The translations under genes were made by a program, and so were the position numbers. Below the pieces are notes generated by a model, which did not search any database, was not told the DNA's origin, and saw nothing but the letters and a program-made list of their open reading frames with translations. Shown here piece after piece: positions 6,787-8,718 of a stretch of DNA of 8,718 bases (position 1 is the stretch's first letter; every line of letters begins with the position of its first letter). Source of the stretch: Gammaproteobacteria bacterium (GTDB lineage: Bacteria > Pseudomonadota > Gammaproteobacteria > Chromatiales > Chromatiaceae); assembly GCA_015767355.1 (NCBI GenBank), contig JADWMH010000082.1, positions 1-8,718 on the forward strand, written 5' to 3'.

Positions 6787-7070
6787 TTAAAAAAGGCCTT
6801 GTTGCCGCCACTATTCTGGTCGCTGTCTCTATCCTGGTGATTGAGCAGCGTAAGAGTCACTGGTCCAAAGCGGGGAATGAAGTGCGCGGCGCCGCCACTG
6901 CGGTCGGTCACGCAATCTCTGAATCAACGGCAGATAACTGGGATACCGCACGCCGGGCATCGGGAAAAGTGTGGTATCAAACCAAACAGAAATCAGCTGA
7001 AGCCTGGAATAAGACCAAAGAGAGCATTCACGAAGGAGTGGAATCAATCAAAGGTAAAGAATCAGGATAA
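6783..7070 (+). CDS. Small membrane-anchored protein with 11-residue repeats
   Basis: A 95-residue protein of unknown function. Residues 1-4 (MIKK) precede one hydrophobic helix, about 5-20 (GLVAATILVAVSILVI), then a basic stretch, so it is either a single-pass inner-membrane protein or has an uncleaved signal. The rest is polar and probably helical. From residue 52 an 11-residue period is plain: NWDTARRASGK, VWYQTKQKSAE and AWNKTKESIHE, with tryptophans at 53, 64 and 75. Hendecad repeats of this kind occur in LEA-type stress proteins and right-handed coiled coils that bind membranes. The start is GTG, with only a weak GGA 8 nt upstream; the overlapping 17-codon frame with its strong Shine-Dalgarno sequence may deliver ribosomes here. 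The gene is divergent from the 387-residue gene and 236 bp from the next gene on the same strand. Existence is fairly sure; the role is unknown. Confidence 0.75.
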   Translation: MIKKGLVAATILVAVSILVIEQRKSHWSKAGNEVRGAATAVGHAISESTADNWDTARRASGKVWYQTKQKSAEAWNKTKESIHEGVESIKGKESG

Positions 7071-7220
7071 ATTTCCTGGCTATTATGGTGTATTTATCGC
7101 AACAGCGGCTTATTCCCACTCAAATAGTATGATAATTTTGTCAATATATACATGGTTGAACCTTTTCGACGTTAGTCTAGTCTTAATAGCAGGAGCGTGG
7201 GAACGAAGAATCATGACATA

Positions 7221-7249
7221 TTGATCGATGCGTTCCTTAAAAACATAAC
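7221..7249 (+). promoter_or_regulatory. Candidate promoter of the 133-aa secreted protein gene
   Basis: TTGATC (7221-7226) and CATAAC (7244-7249) are separated by exactly 17 bases, and each matches the sigma-70 consensus (TTGACA, TATAAT) at 4 of 6 positions. The -10 candidate is the first part of the triple direct repeat that follows, so the same CATAAC recurs at 7255 and 7266. The distance to the ATG at 7307 gives a leader of about 50 bases. The spacing is suggestive; both boxes are only moderate. Confidence 0.3.
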
Positions 7250-7276
7250 TACTACATAACTACTACATAACTACTA
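7244..7276 (+). repeat. Three perfect 11-bp tandem direct repeats
   Basis: The unit CATAACTACTA occurs three times without a mismatch at 7244-7254, 7255-7265 and 7266-7276, and the sequence runs on as CAAA. The array ends 30 bases before the start codon of the secreted 133-residue protein. An 11-bp period places each copy close to the same face of the helix, as seen for multimeric operator sites, but a recent slippage duplication in the untranslated leader is equally possible. The rest of the 236-bp spacer (7071-7243) shows no clear gene, RNA or terminator. Confidence 0.85.
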
Positions 7277-7306
7277 CAAATCTACTTCCACTTCGGAGAC
7301 GAATCG

Positions 7307-7708
7307 ATGAAAAAGATACTACTGGCGCTACTCATAGGAGGGTTATGTTTTGTTCCCTCTGCTGCAGTCTCGGAAACCGGGAAAGTTAGCGACGATCTGC
7401 TGAAACAGAAAATCGTTGGCACCTGGTGCAAAGGTGAAACCCCCTTTGGTGTGACGACCTTCAGGAAAGACGGAGGGTATGAAGGAAAAATCTATATGAG
7501 CACGGATCGATCCGAATTGCTGATGAAAATCGAGGGAGAGTGGTGGATCAAAGATGGTGTGCTGTATAACAAGCTCATTAAAACCGAACCTGAATCAGCG
7601 GTTGAGAGTGGTACGACAATCGTTGATAAAATCATTGGTATCTCAGATACCAAACTCGCCCTGATGGATCGAAAGGGTAGAAAATATGTCAAGAGCAGAT
7701 CAAAATAA
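7307..7708 (+). CDS. Secreted small lipocalin-like protein, function unknown
   Basis: A 133-residue exported protein. The N-terminus MKKILLALLIGGLCFVPSAA is a textbook Sec signal peptide, with cleavage after SAA (20) or AVS (22), giving a periplasmic protein of about 111 residues. The mature part resembles small lipocalin-like beta-barrel domains: an opening IVGTW motif (36-40), TTFRKDGGYEGKI (50-62), a strand-rich EGEWWIKDGVLY (76-87) and a final short strand-turn segment ISDTKLALMDRKGRKYVK (112-129). Families with this pattern bind small hydrophobic ligands or have no known role; I cannot name a specific one. One cysteine remains in the mature part (Cys41). GGAGA (7295-7299) lies 7 nt before the ATG and fixes the start. 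Three 11-bp direct repeats and a possible promoter lie upstream. No hairpin terminator is visible after the stop. Confidence 0.82.
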   Translation: MKKILLALLIGGLCFVPSAAVSETGKVSDDLLKQKIVGTWCKGETPFGVTTFRKDGGYEGKIYMSTDRSELLMKIEGEWWIKDGVLYNKLIKTEPESAVESGTTIVDKIIGISDTKLALMDRKGRKYVKSRSK

Positions 7709-7715
7709 GAAAAAA

Positions 7716-7792
7716 GAAGTTTGCAGTCGTCAGTTGGCAGTGTGCAGTAAGACAAGAAAAGATAGTTGATAGCGAAATATAGTTAATAGTTA
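7716..7792 (+). repeat. Two blocks of degenerate 7-bp-period repeats
   Basis: The first block reads in heptamers from 7716: GAAGTTT, GCAGTCG, TCAGTTG, GCAGTGT and GCAGTAA, sharing an (N)CAGTNN core. The second block has ATAGTTG and ATAGCGA (7762-7775), then, after three bases, ATAGTTA and ATAGTTA (7779-7792). CAGTTGGC at 7731-7738 recurs inverted at 7862-7869 (GCCAACTG), so both ends of the spacer carry related sequence. Intergenic heptameric repeats of comparable type are known from cyanobacteria and other bacteria, and their role is unclear. Between the blocks and the inverted copy (7793-7861) I see no gene or terminator. Confidence 0.55.
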
Positions 7793-7873
7793 GCAATGAC
7801 GGTAACAATATTCATTCCATGCACGGGGTTATTGAGAACTTACTAACTTGATTATGCTTTAGCCAACTGCCAT

Positions 7874-7971
7874 CTATCCACTTGTCGCTGCCCCCGCCGC
7901 AGGAGATGGCTCCATATGGGTCTTGTTGCCGAAATCGATATAGTAGGCGCCTGAGAAGCCTGCCGGGTGCT
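7874..7971 (-). pseudogene. Possible 3' remnant of an unidentified coding region
   Basis: Directly downstream of the Pycsar effector stop, a different minus-strand frame stays open to a TAG at 7874-7876 and looks coding. It gives GFSGAYYIDFGNKTHMEP and then an Ala/Gly-rich tail, with mostly C or G third bases (GGC TTC, GCC TAC, ATC GAT TTC, GGC AAC). The frame has no credible start of its own, because upstream it runs antiphase inside the effector gene. It could be the tail of a gene whose 5' part was lost when the effector arrived, or only a chance open frame. I do not recognise the peptide. Confidence 0.2.
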
Positions 7972-8682
7972 TTATCCCTTGAAGATCATTACGCCGAGGA
8001 AGGTCAACACGCTGAGAACTTGTCCGAAGGAGAATACAAGATAGGACCAGCTGAGCCATTTGAATTTGTTTTTCAGACCATATCCCAGCCCATAAAGATG
8101 GCGTGTGATATGCGTCTGAACCGTTTGAAAATCTGTTGTTACTACACGCTGCATCTCATCCACATATTCGTCAGAGGTGAGGTTGGCACAGTGAATAAAA
8201 TAGGCGACGCTGGAACGATCCTGGCGTAGGTCCTCGACAGTGTCATGTTGCATGTTGAGTTTTGGGCGCACTGCTTTGATAGCGAGAAATATTGATGTGA
8301 GCGCTGTCAACAGGATGACCGAAAAGGGATAAACCAGATCGGGAGTATGTTTGATAGCGAAGCCTCCGCCTGTGATCCCCACGGTCAGAATAAAGCCATT
8401 CAGTGAGATCATGATGTTGGCTTTATTGTCAGCCAGCGCAGTCAGTTCGAGGTTGGCGCGTGCCGTGTTGCGCAGCAGCGTCTCTGTACTGCGGTCAGGC
8501 TTTCTGGGTTTCTGTGGGGCAGGCGGTTTTACTTTAACAGGGCCAAAAGTCCATGTCCCCAGAGTCTCTCCCGAGTCGGAGTCTTGCTGCGCCTCTGTTA
8601 CAGCAGTGCTGTCACTGTTGAGCTCAAGGTCACCCGGCTCAATCTTAATGTTTTCAGTAACTGCTGTGGATTGCTGTGTCAC
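7972..8682 (-). CDS. pycTM: Pycsar effector, PycTM (DUF5706) transmembrane protein
   Basis: A 236-residue membrane protein of the Pycsar effector family. In Pycsar anti-phage systems a phage-activated cyclase makes cCMP or cUMP, which activates PycTM to damage the inner membrane and stop phage spread. The diagnostic segment ELTALADNKANIMISLNG (79-96) lies at the start of the first helix (about 89-109). A second helix spans about 117-137 (LVYPFSVILLTALTSIFLAI). A polar region with DEYVDEMQRV (171-180) follows, then the closing family pattern HLYGLGYGLKNKFKWLSWSY (195-214) running into a third helix (211-233). Residues 1-66 are polar, probably disordered, and carry STAVTE twice (5-10 and 25-30), then a Pro-rich linker. 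The GTG start lacks a Shine-Dalgarno sequence, and the same frame stays open through 12 further codons to the window edge, so the true start could lie outside. No cyclase is in the window. Family membership is confident; activity depends on the missing partner. Confidence 0.87.
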   Translation of the reverse strand: MTQQSTAVTENIKIEPGDLELNSDSTAVTEAQQDSDSGETLGTWTFGPVKVKPPAPQKPRKPDRSTETLLRNTARANLELTALADNKANIMISLNGFILTVGITGGGFAIKHTPDLVYPFSVILLTALTSIFLAIKAVRPKLNMQHDTVEDLRQDRSSVAYFIHCANLTSDEYVDEMQRVVTTDFQTVQTHITRHLYGLGYGLKNKFKWLSWSYLVFSFGQVLSVLTFLGVMIFKG

Positions 8683-8718
8683 GGTTTTTCGTTCATAAAT
8701 CAGTAAATTGACTATTAT

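Noticed and set aside
6841..7224. A 127-codon plus-strand frame overlapping the 95-residue gene
   Set aside because: It runs out of the gene into the AT-rich spacer with no motif, whereas the 95-residue frame has a membrane helix and a clear 11-residue periodicity.
7071..7243. Spacer searched for a small RNA or tRNA
   Set aside because: No cloverleaf, strong hairpin with U-run, or conserved RNA motif was found; only AT-rich stretches are present.
7716..7792. Heptameric repeats considered as a CRISPR array
   Set aside because: The period is 7 bp and degenerate, with no spacers or long conserved repeats.
7882..8229. A 115-codon plus-strand frame opposite the Pycsar effector
   Set aside because: It has no recognisable domain or ribosome-binding site and is fully explained as a shadow of the conserved effector frame.

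Overview
This window looks like chromosomal DNA of a gammaproteobacterium, with GC near 50 percent. The evidence is an exported L-isoaspartyl methyltransferase, a membrane-embedded spermidine-synthase-like protein of a kind common in that class, lipobox and Sec signals of Gram-negative type, and REP-like dispersed repeats carrying a GAGCTTGCGAAGC core. A sulfur-oxidising or Chromatiales-type host is possible, but that is only an impression. I see no rRNA, tRNA, CRISPR array, transposase or phage gene.

Left part (1-3818): three genes on the minus strand, read right to left. They are a periplasmic protein-L-isoaspartate O-methyltransferase (pcm), an 811-residue polytopic membrane protein with a central spermidine-synthase-like SAM-binding domain, and a small cysteine-containing lipoprotein starting 3 nt after it. 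A 71-bp inverted-repeat element separates pcm from the 811-residue gene, and a partial related copy lies at the extreme left edge. The last two genes probably form one operon.

Middle (3819-6656): a gamma-glutamyltransferase-family Ntn hydrolase is transcribed to the right, divergently from pcm. It runs tail to tail, with 2 bp between the stops, into a 387-residue protein of unknown function on the minus strand.

Right part (6657-8718): two small envelope-type genes read rightward. The first is a membrane-anchored protein of 95 residues whose C-terminal half has an 11-residue repeat; it is preceded by an overlapping 17-codon open frame with a strong Shine-Dalgarno sequence. The second is a secreted, lipocalin-like protein of 133 residues, preceded by three perfect 11-bp direct repeats. 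A spacer with 7-bp-period repeats and a possible gene remnant follows. The right edge holds a minus-strand gene for a PycTM-type (DUF5706) membrane effector of the Pycsar anti-phage systems.

The most noteworthy element is the Pycsar effector. Its expected partner, a cCMP- or cUMP-producing cyclase, is not in the window and would most likely lie just beyond the right edge, upstream of the effector. The rest reads as ordinary metabolic, repair and envelope genes, with several unusual repeats in the spacers.
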